64,000 bases of DNA, taken from Symbiodinium natans (Eukaryota > Sar > Dinophyceae > Suessiales > Symbiodiniaceae). Positions 46,016 to 58,557 of the stretch are shown here, one piece after another. The notes beneath the pieces were generated by a model. The model saw nothing but the letters and a program-made list of their open reading frames with translations. It did no database searches and was not told the DNA's origin. Every line of letters starts with the position of its first letter. The stretch's first letter is position 1. The DNA lies in NCBI GenBank assembly GCA_905221605.1, contig CAJNDS010000120.1, positions 109,501 to 173,500 of the forward strand, given 5' to 3'. A program made the position numbers and the translations under genes.

Positions 46016-46850
46016 GCCTCTCCTGCTTTTGTCCTCTCCTAATCTCCTCTCAAAACCTGTCTATCTCTATCTCTATCTCTATTTCTATCTGTATCTATCT
46101 ATCTATCTATATATATATATATTCTATCTATACATCTTGCGTGTGTGATTTTTTAAAGGGCTCCAGGGTAGCCCTAACTATATTTGTCTATGTATCTGCC
46201 ATCTTTATATCTTGTTCATCCTTTTTTTAAAGGGCCCTAGTTCCTACACCCTATCCCCTGCCCATTTGCAGGGCTCCCCTAGCCCCCTACCCCCTACGCC
46301 ACCCCGCACCCCTTCCCCCGACCCCCTACCCAACCTGCCCCCTCTATGTCTCTATCTCTAGCTATGTATCTCTATCTATCTATATCTATCAATATGTCTG
46401 CCATCTATATGTCTTATTTATTTATCTTATCTTATTATGTAAAGGGCTCCAACGCAGCCCACGCTCCCACAGCCCCCACCGCCCTCACTGCCAACACCTC
46501 CTACCCCGCCCCTACCCCCTTTCGACTTCCTTCCCCTTTCCCCCTACCCACTACCCTGCCCCCCGTGTATTTCTATCTTTACCTCTCCATCTCGATCTCT
46601 ATCTCTATTTATCTCTATCTAAATATCTGCCCTCCATGTATCTTATTTATCTTATTTTTGAAAGGGCTCCAACGCAGCCCTACGCCACCGCCCTCACTGC
46701 CCACACCTCCCCCAGGCCCCTGCCCCCCCTCCTTTCACGCCTTTGCCCTCTCCTAATCTCCTGCCCTTTGCCCTCTCAAAACCTGCCCCCTTTCAGGGAG
46801 CCCCTCAGGGAAGCCCCCTGCGAAAACTGCAGGCAACCTGGTGGATATTG
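46016..46850 (+). repeat. CTAT tetranucleotide / AAAGGGCTCC / C-rich compound repeat
   Basis: Four diverged units of roughly 200 bp, each made of (CTAT)n or (TCTA)n, then an ATCTGCC(A/C)TC step, a TTATC stretch, the word AAAGGGC(T/C)C with CCAACGCAGCCC in two units, and a C-rich tail such as CCTACCCCC. Starts of the CTAT parts lie near 46060, 46185, 46345 and 46575. Frames across it are Leu/Tyr/Ser or Pro-rich shadows. Confidence 0.8.
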
Positions 46851-47404
46851 AAAGAAGCAGATTCACAGAAGGAGGGAAGGAGAACGACAGACACGGAGCA
46901 AGAGATAGAGAAACAGAAGCAGGAGAGAGAAGCAACGGTCCTCTCCAAGCTGTTTTCAGACTGACCCCAAAGACCGGGGTGGGCGCGAGTTCGCCCCTTG
47001 CCACTCGAAAGCCTCCCTTTCTTGGAAACAAACAACAGGCAGGAACCTCTTCTTTCAAAGAATCCGTGTCAGAAGAAAAAAAGGATACTGCGATAGCCCC
47101 TCATTCGTATTTTAATTCCTCCCAAATGCTTTCGGCTCTTTTTTTGATAGATGAGTGGGTCCGTCCTCTCCTTTTGAAGTGAGAGAGTTTATTTTCTTAG
47201 AATGCGTCCTTTGCATTCTTAATCAGAGGTAGCCCTGCCTATGTTGAATACAGATGAGGGCGTTGTCCTGAAAGGCTCTCCTGTTCTAAGGAACACCATG
47301 AACGATAGAACCCTTCATTTGAAAAGGAATCAAAGAGTCCATCCAGCATTTCAATAGATGACAGGATTTCGCTGTTGACAGGAATGCTATTGTCTTTAAG
47401 AAGC
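46851..47404. other. Transition sequence before the macrosatellite
   Basis: About 550 bases of mostly unique sequence with a GA-rich start (46851-46940) and a CT-rich end. It contains no recognisable gene. Parts of the right end grade into the first, most diverged macrosatellite unit. Confidence 0.5.
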
Positions 47405-50400
47405 TCTCTTTTTCCTTCCTTGCGTTCTCCCTCTTCGTGCGCCCGCTTTCTGCACGCTCCCTTTCTTGTGTCCCTTCTGCGGCCCTTTCTTCCTCTGTTC
47501 CTTTTGTCATTGGGGGGATAGAAGAAGGGCAAGGTTAAGCAAGGAGAATGAAGGGAATGATATGATGGAAGGAGGACTTCTCCTGCTCCTTGTAACTACC
47601 TGGTCACCTTCCACACTTCTCTACATGTCTCTGTGATCTTTTCTCTGGTTTTTCTTCTTAGCAAGGTGGGGAAAGTGTCCTCCTCTCACACCCCTCTTTC
47701 ACTCTCGGAGGCCCCTGGGAGATGCTCTCTGAAGGCCGCCGAGAACATCTTGGGGCAGGCTTAGAGGGGTTTGGAGTGTGTGGAAAGAGGCAGCGCAGGA
47801 CCATGTCCAGAACAGGACTCATCCTTTGTACAGGCTCTGCCTCGTAAAGTCAGAGAGGCATGAGCAATGGGGGCACACCGGGGGCACCGGAGTGAGAGAC
47901 ATGGAGACAGATAGCGAAGCAAAGAGAAGGAGACAGTAATCAGGGAGAAGAGGAAGAAGGAAGACAGTGGAAGAGCGATAGATAGGGAAACAGGGCGAAG
48001 GAAACGGAAACAATGAAGAAGAGGAAGGAGGAAGCGATGGTGAAAAGAAGGCCGCTTGGAGAACAAAAAGGGGTCAGAGAAGATCAAGAAGAAACGAGAC
48101 CAGGTAGGGCAGGACACTTGTTTTTGTTATCCACTGTTCCTTTTCCTCACTCTTATGCTTCTTCCCGAGCATCGCTCACTCCTTTCTTCCACGGTCTTTG
48201 TCCTTCATTTCTCCTCTCTATCTCTCTATCCTCTCTCTAGCTCTCCTTCCTTTCTTGTTCCGTGTTCGTTCTCCTCCTTTCTCCGCTCTCCCTTTTCTCG
48301 TGTCCATTCCATGACACTTTCCTCCTCTGTTCCTTTTGTCATTTAAGTAGGGGGATAGAACAAGGGCAAGGTTAAGCAAGGAGAATGAAGGGAATGATGA
48401 GATGGAAGGAGGACCTCTCCTGCTCCTTCTAACTACCTTCCACGCCGCTCTACATGTCTCTGTGTTCGTTTCTCTTGTTTCTCTTCTTAGCAATGTGGGG
48501 AAAGGGTCCTCCTCTCACACCTCTCCTTCACTCTTGGACGCCCGTTAAAGGGCACCTGAAACTCTTGGGGAAGGCTCAGAAGAGGGGTTTGGGGTGTGTG
48601 GAAAGAGGCAGTGCAGGACCATGTCCAGAGCAGGACCCATCGTTTGTACAGGGTCTGCCTCGTAAAGTCAGAAAGGATGAGCAATGCATAGGCAACACCG
48701 GGGGGGCTCTGGAGTGAAAGAGATGGAGACAGACAGCGAAGCAAAGAGAAGGAGACGGTAATCATGAAGAAGAGGAAGAAGGAAGACAGTGGAAGAGCGA
48801 CATATAGGGAAACAGGGTGAAGGACACAAAAGAGGAAGGAGGAAGCGACGGTGAAAAGAGGGTCGCTTGGAGAACAAAAGGGGGTCAGGGAAGATCAAGA
48901 AGAAAAGGGAATAGGTAGGGCAGGGCACTTGTTTCTGCGAGCATCGCTCACTCCTTTCTTCCACGGTCTTTGTCCTTCATTTCTCCTCTCTATCTCTCTA
49001 TCCTCTCTCTAGCTCTCCTTCCTTTCTTGTTCCATGTTCGTTCTCCTCCTTTCTCCGCTCTCCCTTTTCTCGGGGGCAAGGTTAAGCGAGGAGAATGAAG
49101 GGAATCATAAGATCGAAGGAGGACTGCTCCTGCGCCTTGTAACTACCTTCCACAGCTCTCTGCGTGTCTCTGTGTTCTTTTCTCTTGGTTTCTTCTTAGC
49201 AACGTGGGGAAAGGGTCCTCCTCTGACACCTCTCCTTCACTCGTGGAGGCCCCTTGAAAAGAAGGCGTGTGAAATTTTGTGGAAAGAGGCAGCGCAGGAC
49301 CATGCCCAGAACAGGACCCATCGTTTGCACAGGCTCTGCCTCGTAAAGGATGGGCGGTCTTTGTCCTTCATTTCCCCTCTCTTTCTCTCTATCCTCTCTC
49401 TAGCTCTCCCTCCTTTTTTTATCTCCATGTTCGCTCTCCTCCTTTCTCCGCTCTCGCTTTTCTCGTGTCCATTCCATGACCCCTTCCTCCGCTGTTCCGT
49501 TTGTCATTAAGTAGGGGGGGATAGAAGAAGGGCAAGGTTAAGCAAAAAGAAAGAAGGGAATGATATGATGGAAGGGGGACTTCTCCTGCTCCTTGCAGTT
49601 AACTACCTTCCACACTTCTCCACATGTCTTTGTGATCTTTTCTCTTGTTTTTCTTCTTACCAATGTGGGGAAAGGGTCCTCCTCTGACACCTCTCCTTCA
49701 CTCTTGGAGGGTTTTTGGGGAGAAGGCGTGTGAAATTTTGTGGAGGCTCAGAGATGGTTGGAGTGTGTGGAAAGAGGCAGTGCAGGACCATGTCCAGAAC
49801 AGGACCCATCGTTTGCACAGTGTCTGCCTCGTAAGAATGAGCAATGAACAGAAAACACCGGGGGACGCCGGAGTGAGAGAGATGGAGACAGATAGAGAAG
49901 CAAAGAGAAGGAGACAGTAATCAGGGAGACGAGGAAGAAGGAAGGCAGCGGAAGAGCGACAGCGAGGGAAATAGGGTGAAGGAAACAGAAACAATGAGCA
50001 AGAGGAAGGAGGAAGCGATGGTGGAAACAGGATTGCTTGGAGAACAACAAGGAGACGGAGAAAATCAAGAAGAAACGAGAAGAGGTGGGGCAGGACACTT
50101 GTTTTTGTTATCCACTGTTCGTTTTCCTCACCCTTACGCTTACTTCCCGAGCATCGCTCACTTCTTTCTTCCACGGTCTTTGTCCTTCATTTCCCCTCTC
50201 TATCTCTCCATCCTCTCTCTAGCTCTCCTTCCTTTCTTTTCCCACGTTCGTTCTCCTCCTTTCTCCGCTCTCCCTTTTCTCGTGTCCACCCCACGAGCCT
50301 TTCCTCCTCTCTTCTTTGTGTCATTAGGGGAGTAGCACAAGGGCAAGGTTAAGCAAGGAGAATGAAGGGAATGATGAGATGGAAGGAGGACTTCCCCTGC

Positions 50401-53400
50401 CCCTTCTAACCAGCTTCCACAGCTCTCTACATGTCTCTGTGTTCTTTTCTCTTGTTTTGTTCTTAGCAATGTGGGGAAGGGGTCCTCCTCTGACACCTCT
50501 CCTTCACTCTTGGAGGCCCCTTGGGGACGCTCTCTGAAGGCCGCCTGAAACTCTTGGAGGAAGCTCAGAGGGTTTGGAGTGTGTTGAAAGAGGCAGTGCA
50601 GGGCCATGTCCAGAACAGGGCCCATCGTTTGTACAGGTTCTGCCTCGTAAAGTCAGAAAGGATGAGCAATGAACAGAAACACAGGGCGGCGCCGGAGTGA
50701 GAGAGATGGAGACAGATAGCGAAGCAAAGAGAAGGAGACAGTAATCAGGGAGAAGAGGAAGAAGGAAGACAGTGGAAGAGCGATAGATAGGGAAACAGGG
50801 CGAAGGAAACGGAAACAATGAAGAAGAGGAAGGAGGAAGCGATGGTGAAAAGAAGGCCGCTTGGAGAACAAAAAGGGGTCAGAGAAGATCAAGAAGCAAC
50901 GAGACCAGGTAGGGCAGGACACTTGTTTTTGTTATCCACTGTTCCTTTTCCTCACTCTTATGCTTCTTCCCGAGCATCGCTCACTCCTTTCTTCCACGGT
51001 CTTTGTCCTTCATTTCTCCTCTCTATCTCTCTATCCTCTCTCTAGCTCTCCTTCCTTTCTTGTTCCGTGTTCGTTCTCCTCCTTTCTCCGCTCTCCCTTT
51101 TCTCGTGTCCATTCCATGACACTTTCCTCCTCGGTTCCTTTTGTCATTAAGTAGGGGGATAGAACAAGGGCAAGGTTAAGCAAGGAGAATGAAGGGAATG
51201 ATGAGATGGAAGGAGGACTTCTCCTGCTCCTTCTAACTACCTTCCACGCCGCTCTACATGTCTCTGTGTTCGTTTCTCTTGTTTCTCTTCTTAGCAATGT
51301 GGGGAAAGGGTCCTCCTCTCACACCTCTCCTTCACTCTTGGACGCCCGTTAAAGGGCACCTGAAACTCTTGGGGAAGGCTCAGAAGAGGGGTTTGGGGTG
51401 TGTGGAAAGAGGCAGTGCAGGACCATGTCCAGAGCAGGACCCATCGTTTGTACAGGGTCTGCCTCGTAAAGTCAGAAAGGATGAGCAATGCATAGGCAAC
51501 ACCGGGGGGCTCCGGAGTGAAAGAGATGGAGACAGATAGCGAAGCAAAGAGAAGAAGACAGTAATCAGGGAGAAGAGGAAGAAGGAAGACAGTGGAAGAG
51601 CGATAGATAGGGAAACAGGGCGAAGGAAATAGAAACAATGACGAAGAGGAAGGAGGAAGCGACGGTGAAAAGAGGGCCGCTTGGAGAACAAAAAGGGGTC
51701 AGAGAAGATCAAGCAGAAAAGGGAATAGGTAGGGCAGGGCGCTTGTTTTTTTCAAGCATCGCTCACTCCTTTCTTCCACGGTCTTTGTCCTTCATTTCTA
51801 CTCTCTATCTCTCTATCCTCTCTCTAGCTCTCCTTCCTCTGTTCCTTTTGTCATTAAGTAGGGGGATAGAACAAGGGCAAGGTTAAGCAAGGAGAATGAA
51901 GGGAATGATAAGATGGAAGGAGGACTTCTCCTGCTCCTTCTAACTACCTTCCAGGCCACTCTACATATCTCCGGGGGGCACCGGAGTGAGAGAGATGGAG
52001 ACAGATACAGTCAGATAGAGAAGCAAAGAGAAGGAGACAGTAATCAGGGAGAAGAGGAAGAAAGAAGACAGCGGAGGAGCGACAGATAGGGAAACAGGGT
52101 GAAGGAAGCAGAAACAATGAGGAAGGGGAAGGAGGAAGCGATGGTGAAAAGAGGACCGCTTGGAGAACAAAAAAGGAGACAGAGAAGATCAAGAAGAAAA
52201 GAGAAGAGGTAGGGCAGGACACTTGTTTTTGTTATCCACTGTTCCTTTTCCTTAGCCCTTACACTTATTACCCGAGCATCGCTCACTCCTTTCTTCTACG
52301 GTCTTTGTCCTTCTTTTCTCCTCTCCATCTATCTATCCTCTCTCTAGCTCTCCTTCCTTTTTTTTCCCATGTTCGTTCTCCTCCTTTCTCCGCTCTCCTT
52401 TTGACCCTTTCCTCCTCTGTTCCTTTGGTCATTAAGTAGGCGGATAGAACAAGGGGCATGCATGGTTAAGCAAGGAGAATGAAGGGAATGATGAGATGGA
52501 AGGAGGACTTCTCCTGCTCCTTCTAACTACCTTTGTCTTTGTGTTCTTTTCTCTTGTTCCCCACCCTCGGTGTGGGGTTGTTAGATCTTAACCGCAACTC
52601 TTCTCCTCGCCCAGAACTCTTCTCCTCGCCCGGGAGTGCCCAACCCGCAAAGTGTTTCTGGAGCGCCCAACCCAGACCTGGAGCGCCCAACCCCAGTGTC
52701 CCCGGAGAGTCTCCCTGGAGTGCCCCACCCCACTGTGTTTGGAGTGCCCAGCCCCAGAGTGTCCCTGGAGTGCCCAACCCCAGAGTATCTCTACGCAGAG
52801 AGGGTTTGGATGTTAAAAGCAAAATAATTTTCTTCTTAGCAATGTGGGCAGCACAGGACCATGTCCAGAGCAGGACCCATCGTTTGTACAGGGTCTGCCT
52901 CGTAAAGTCAGAAAGGATGAGCAATGCATAGGCAACAACGGGGGGGCTCCGGAGTGAAAGAGATGGAGACAGACTGCGAAGCAAAGAGAAGGAGACGGTA
53001 ATCATGAAGAAGAGGAAGAAGGAAGACAGTGGAAGAGCGACATATAGGGAAACAGGGTGAAGGACACAAAAGAGGAAGGAGGAAGCGACGGTGAAAAGAG
53101 GGTCGCTTGGAGAACAAAAGGGGGTCAGGGAAGATCAAGAAGAAAAGGGAATAGGTAGGGCAGGGCACTTGTTTCTGCGAGCATCGCTCACTACTTTCTT
53201 CCACGGTCTTTGTCCTTCATTTCTCCTCTCTATCTCTCTATCCTCTCTCTAGCTCTCCTTCCTTTCTTGTTCCATGTTCGTTCTCCTCCTTTCTCCGCTC
53301 TCCCTTTTCTCGGGGGCAAGGTTAAGCGAGGAGAATGAAGGGAATGATAAGATCGAAGGAGGACTGCTCCTGCGCCTTGTAACTACCTTCCACAGCTCTC

Positions 53401-55545
53401 TGCATGTCTCTGTGTTCTTTTCTCTTGGTTTCTTCTTAGCAATGTGGGGAAAGGGTCCTCCTCTGACACCTCTCCTTCACTCGTGGAGGCCCCTTGAAAA
53501 GAAGGCGTGTGAAATTTTGTGGAAAGAGGCAGCGCAGGACCATGCCCAGAACAGGACCCATCGTTTGCACAGGGTCTGCCTCGTAAAGGATGGGCGGTCT
53601 TTGTCCTTCATTTCCCCTCTCTTTCTCTCTATCCTCTCTGTAGCTCTCCCTCCTTTTTTTTATCTCCATGTTCGCTCTCCTCCTTTCTCCGCTCTCGCTT
53701 TTCTCGTGTCCATTCCATGACCCTTTCCTCCGCTGTTCCGTTTGTCATTCAGTAGGGGGGGGATAGCAGAAGGGCAAGGTTAAGCAAAAAGAAAGAAGGG
53801 AATGATATGATGGAAGGGGGACTTCTCCTGCTCCTTGCAGTTAACTACCTTCCACACTTCTCCACATGTCTTTGTGATCTTTTCTCTTGTTTTTATTCTT
53901 ACCAATGTGGGGAAAGGGTCCTCCTCTGACACCTCTCCTTCACTCTTGGAGGGTTTTTGGGGAGAAGACGTGTGAATTTTTGTGGAGGCTCAGAGATGGT
54001 TGGAGTGTGTGGAAAGAGGCAGTGCAGGACCATGTCCAGAACAGGACCCATCGTTTGCACAGTGTCTGCCTCGTAAGAATGAGCAATGAACAGAAAACAC
54101 CGGGGACGCCGGAGTGAGAGATATGGAGACAGATAGAGAAGCAAAGAGAAGGAGACAGTAATCAGGGAGACGAGGAAGAAGGAAGGCAGCGGAAGAGCGA
54201 CAGCGAGGGAAATAGGGTGAAGGAAACAGAAACAATGAGCAAGAGGAAGGAGGAAGCGATGGTGGAAACAGGATTGCTTGGAGAACAACAAGGAGACGGA
54301 GAAAATCAAGAAGAAACGAGAAGAAGTGGGGCAGGACACTTGTTTTTGTTATCCACTGTTCGTTTTCCTCACCCTTACGCTTACTTCCCGAGCATCGCTC
54401 ACTCCTTTCTTCCACGGTCTTTGTCCTTCATTTCCCCTCTCTATCTCTCCATCCTCTCTCTAGCTCTCCTTCCTTTCTTTTCCCACGTTCGTTCTCCTCC
54501 TTTCTCCGCTCTCCCTTTTCTCGTGTCCATCCCACGAGCCTTTCCTCCTCTCTTCTTTGTGTCATTAGGGGAGTAGCACAAGGGCAAGGTTAAGCAAGGA
54601 GAATGAAGGGAATGATGAGATGGAAGGAGGACTTCCCCTGCCCCTTCTAACCAGCTTCCACAGCTCTCTACATGTCTCTGTGTTCTTTTCTCTTGTTTTG
54701 TTCTTAGCAATGTGGGGAAAGGGTCCTCCTCTGACACCTCTCCTTCACTCTTGGAGGCCCCTTGGGGGACGCTCTCTGAAGGCCGCCTGAAACTCTTGGG
54801 GGAAGCTCAGAGGGTTTGGAGTGTGTTGAAAGAGGCAGTGCAGGGCCATGTCCAGAACAGGGCCCATCGTTTGTACAGGTTCTGCCTCGTAAAGTCAGAA
54901 AGGATGAGCAATGAACAGAAACACAGGGCGGCGCCGGAGTGAGAGAGATGGAGACAGACAGAGAAGCAAAGAGAAGGAGACAGTAATCAGGGAGAAGAGG
55001 AAGAAGGAAGGCAGCGGAAGAGCGACAGCGAGGGAAACAGGGTGAAGGACACAGAAACAATGAAGAAGAGGAAGGAGGAAGCGATGGTGGAAACAGGATT
55101 GCTTGGAGAACAACAAGGAGACGGAGAAAATCAAGCAGAAACGAGAAGAGGTGGGGCAGGACACTTGTTTTTGTTATCCACTGTTCGTTTTCCTCACCCT
55201 TACGCTTACTTCCCGAGCATCGCTCACTCCTTTCTTCCACGGTCTTTGTCCTTCATTTCCCCTCTCTATCTCTCCATCCTCTCTCTAGCTCTCCTTCCTT
55301 TCTTTTCCCACGTTCGTTCTCCTCCTTTCTCCGCTCTCCCTTTTCTCGTGTCCATCCCACGAGCCTTTCCTCCTCTCTTCTTTGTGTCATTAGGGGAGTA
55401 GCACAAGGGCAAGGTTAAGCAAGGAGAATGAAGGGAATGATGAGATGGAAGGAGGACTTCCCCTGCCCCTTCTAACCAGCTTCCACAGCTCTCTACATGT
55501 CTCTGTGTTCTTTTCTCTTGTTTTGTTCTTAGCAATGTGGGGAAA
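47405..55545. repeat. Macrosatellite with nested duplications
   Basis: The anchor CAATGTGGGGAAAGGGTCC recurs at about 47662 (diverged), 48491, 49200, 49661, 50467, 51295, 52840 (partial), 53440, 53903, 54708 and 55533. A full unit of about 805-829 bp has a purine-rich half (GAGAGATGGAGACAGATAG...) followed by a pyrimidine-rich half (CTCTCTATCTCTCTATCCTC...). Short units of about 462 bp lack part of this. Two larger offsets are superimposed: about 2805 (47662 to 50467, 48491 to 51295) and about 4240 (49200 to 53440, 49661 to 53903, 50467 to 54708, 51295 to 55533). All frames inside recur with the units and look compositional; no gene is called. Confidence 0.93.
52555..52832 (+). repeat. Unique insert with ~27-bp minisatellite inside one macrosatellite unit
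   Basis: Replaces the usual unit sequence between TTTTCTCTTGTT and TTCTTCTTAGCAATGTGG. It contains about six variants of GGAGTGCCCAACCCCAGAGT and a doubled CTCTTCTCCTCGCCC. This sequence occurs nowhere else in the array, so it arrived by insertion or gene conversion from elsewhere. Confidence 0.8.
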
Positions 55546-55585
55546 GGGTCCCTTGGGCCTAAACCCTAACGCCTAAACCCTCGTG
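55546..55585 (+). repeat. Telomere-like words at the macrosatellite edge
   Basis: The array breaks inside its conserved anchor (AAAGGGTCC) and continues as CTTGGGCCTAAACCCTAACG and CCTAAACCCTCG, two or three CCTAAACC words. This ties the array edge to the same telomere-like vocabulary as the 31-kb and 44-kb satellites. Confidence 0.7.
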
Positions 55586-58020
55586 AGTATTTCGGCCTCG
55601 GGAATGGTTTGACGAAACGTCGCGACGCGACAGAAAACGAAAGTCTTCAACTATGATAACAGGCATAGAAGCGTATATGCAAACTGATTATTAACCAAGA
55701 GCAAATGCCAAATAATACATAAAGGTCCATGCCACCCCAAACATCTAGCCATCTCCAGCTCGTACAAGAATCTCTCGCACAGTCGCATGCGCAGACATCT
55801 GATTTTGCAGTCTTGCTACAACAGCAAGGGATGGTTTCGCACTCGAACCCATGCAGCAAAAGAGGCACACCCCGTCCGACTAGTAAAGACACATCGACAT
55901 GCTGGTCAAGCTTCGTCACGGACCTTGTAGCACTCCCTAGCAACACCTCAGCTCAAGCCAACAACTCCCAGGTAGGCGCACTGGCGATAATGCCCGCTAA
56001 ACCTTGATGCTTTGGCGAGCATGGTTTAGCATCCACTCTTCAGTAGCCAGGGCACACCGGAGGTAGTAGGACTCTTTCATGCGCGGATTGCAGCAAATGC
56101 TTTGCCCTTCCGCGCACTTCCAGGGCTTCATGGGCACGCCACCTGGCACCAAATGAACGGATCCAGAATCCCAGCATATCTGGACTTTGGGACCGGGACG
56201 CCTAGCCTGCTACAGCCCTACCTTCTTCAGTCTCTGTCAGGTGCCGTCAAGTCAAGGTGCTACATGCAGAACATGGCAGATCTGGCAGACCGGAGTTTCA
56301 AAGAGTCTGGGGTCCTTGTTCGCAGACGGTCTTATTGTCCTCCTTGTGGCAGGAGACCTCGGCTCCACAACTCTGCGAGTCCAAACTCAGGGAAAGCAGG
56401 AGCATCGGATATCGTTGGTGTCCTCCGAGGGATTTGGGCTCATTGATCGAAAGCCCGACGGAAAAGGACTGAGTTGCCAGGATGGATGCTGGCAAAGAGC
56501 CGGCTTGCTCTCATCAAACGGGCTCACATCTTTCCCGCTGCCATCTGCTGTTTCTGCTTTCGCCGCCGCGCCTGGGTAAAGCATAAACGAAGGCACCGTG
56601 TAATTATCGAGTCGGCGTTGCTACATCTTTGCATTCGTCTATGGACTGCAACCGGGACTGCAACGCAGCACGAAGGCACAGAGGGGTCATGCCCGCGAGA
56701 CTTGCGATCAAGCAAATGACACTGGCAAGAGCATTGCCACTGACAAAAAAGAGCCGGCAGAAGCCGAACGCAACAGCCTTCGTCCCTGCAGTGCGGGCCG
56801 CAGCACTCTCTTGCTTTGCATCATTTGTGACCTTCGTGTCGCCCTTGGTGGCGGGACCTTGGCTTAGTTCTCTTCCATGTCAAGGGTGACATGGACTCGA
56901 AAGCCTGCCTTGTTTTGCCTTGCCCGTGCAGCCTACAGATGCTTACAAGCTCCATTGCTTTTCGAGACGACACCAAATACACCCAATGAGAAAGACTTCA
57001 AAGGTGAAAAAAACTGAAAGCAGAGGGACTTGGGGACGGCACCGCGCGCTCAGCGAGGACAAGGTGCCCTTTCCTGCGCTTTCCAAGTTCCAAGAGCATC
57101 AGGGAAGGCCCTATACGTGGGTTGTAGCGCAGAGTATCGAGCCGTACTGGCTGCTAGCGGGCAGCACCACTTACCTTGCCGCCAGGGAGTAAGACTGAAA
57201 TCGTGACCTCTTCGTGACATCCTGCAACAGGTACCGATGTTGTCCGCGTTGTCCGCTGGCATTCGCCCGAACAGCTTTGCATTGCTCTCATGTCCCCGGC
57301 AATAAGAACCCCTTAAATGCACAGTGACACAAGGCAGCCTCCTTCGAGCATCCAGACTGTCCGAGGTCTCCACCCTGCCCAAGGCATCCTGGGCAGACCA
57401 AAGCCAAAGCAACAACCCAGGCGGCTCACTCATCGAGTGCCCTGTCTTATGATCCGGCTCTTAGGACTTAAGACAAGTCTGCCTTGAACTGAATCTCGGC
57501 ATGCGACCCACTAACTTGGCAGAAAACCTGAACCTGCGAAGTTGTTGATGCTCACTCACGTCGCAGCCACGCGTCCACGGAAGCTTCTCGCCGATGTCGC
57601 CTGGTCTCGACACGCTGCAAAGGCAGATTGGACCATGAGAGCTGTGGCACTGACGCACCGAGCAAGAAGCACCTATAAAGAGAGATTCCGATTCGACATG
57701 ACCCATCCGTCGGCCTTATGTGCTTGGAGCCAGTGCGGAGCAACTTCTGCCTTCGTTCCTCACCTGGGTTACCGACGGTTGCCAGTTACGCTGGAAACAC
57801 GCGATGAACATCTACGAAACACGTTGCAGTGGCGCCAGACTCAATGAACCCCAACAACTGAAAGGTGTCTCCGTACAGGTCGCCTGGGTTGAACATGGAA
57901 CACGCGTGTTCCGTTTGTGCCAAGTGTCCATGTGGCTGATGCACCGCTGCCGCTGTGGCGGCCAGTAGGAGCCTAGAATGTCTTGCACATGTTGAGCGTT
58001 GAGACCTCTCCCCCAATCCG
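55586..58020. other. Unique sequence without a resolved gene
   Basis: Mixed-composition DNA. A minus-strand stretch near 57790-57895 (NPGDLYGDTFQLLGFIESG, then ATATCFVDVHRVF) looks coding-like but could not be tied to splice sites. Plus-strand frames at 56102-56579 show no domain. Confidence 0.3.
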
Positions 58021-58557
58021 CCCTGTGCAGACAGTAGATCAGTACAGATCCGGACGGCTTCTGCTGGGGTGCCCTTCTCTGGCCAACTGCCGAGACAACC
58101 GTTCGGCATCTGTGCCAGGGAGCGCTGCAAGCACTTTGTAGACAAACATGTGCCACCTTCGATGCGGAAGGTGATCCTCAGCAGCCACGAGGACATAACA
58201 AACCCCGACAATGTTATTGAACTGCAGCCCAATGCAAGACCAGGGCTCAGCAGGTTAAGCCAGCGTCATGTTCGATCCACAGCAGTTCCGAAACCATTCA
58301 ATACGCTGCATTGCATTCGGAATATCGCGAAGCTTGGGCCTAATGCTTTGCTTTACGACTGGTATCTGCAGAAATGGCAAGCTCAGCTGAACAACGAAAC
58401 AAGTGAGCGTGCAGCAGCAGCTAGACGAAATGAGCGGATGAGAACAGCGACCTGTCTCGGCCCAAGCGAAAATGGAGGATCTGCGTTCGCAGACAAAGGC
58501 TGGGAGAGCCAAAACTGGCTAGGCCGTCATGGAACACGTCTGATACACAGTCCATAG
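58021..58557 (+). CDS. Candidate exon, unrecognised protein
   Basis: A plus-strand frame open from at least 58021 to the TAG at 58555. It reads ERCKHFVDKHVPPSMRKVIL, SSHEDITNPDNVIELQPNA and, later, LLYDWYLQKWQAQLNNETSE followed by RAAAARRNERM. The composition is balanced and unlike the repeat-derived frames. There is no convincing ATG start, so it would be an internal or terminal exon. It runs opposite to the minus-strand trend of the window. No family is recognised. Confidence 0.33.
   Translation, partial: PCADSRSVQIRTASAGVPFSGQLPRQPFGICARERCKHFVDKHVPPSMRKVILSSHEDITNPDNVIELQPNARPGLSRLSQRHVRSTAVPKPFNTLHCIRNIAKLGPNALLYDWYLQKWQAQLNNETSERAAAARRNERMRTATCLGPSENGGSAFADKGWESQNWLGRHGTRLIHSP

Noticed and set aside
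47405-55545. Many 60-178 codon ORFs, some with hydrophobic or RER/EEE runs
   Set aside because: They repeat with each macrosatellite unit on both strands and follow purine/pyrimidine composition, with no domain or consistent start.
58255-58280. Possible tRNA B-box (TGTTCGATCC)
   Set aside because: There is no matching A-box, acceptor stem or anticodon arm around it.
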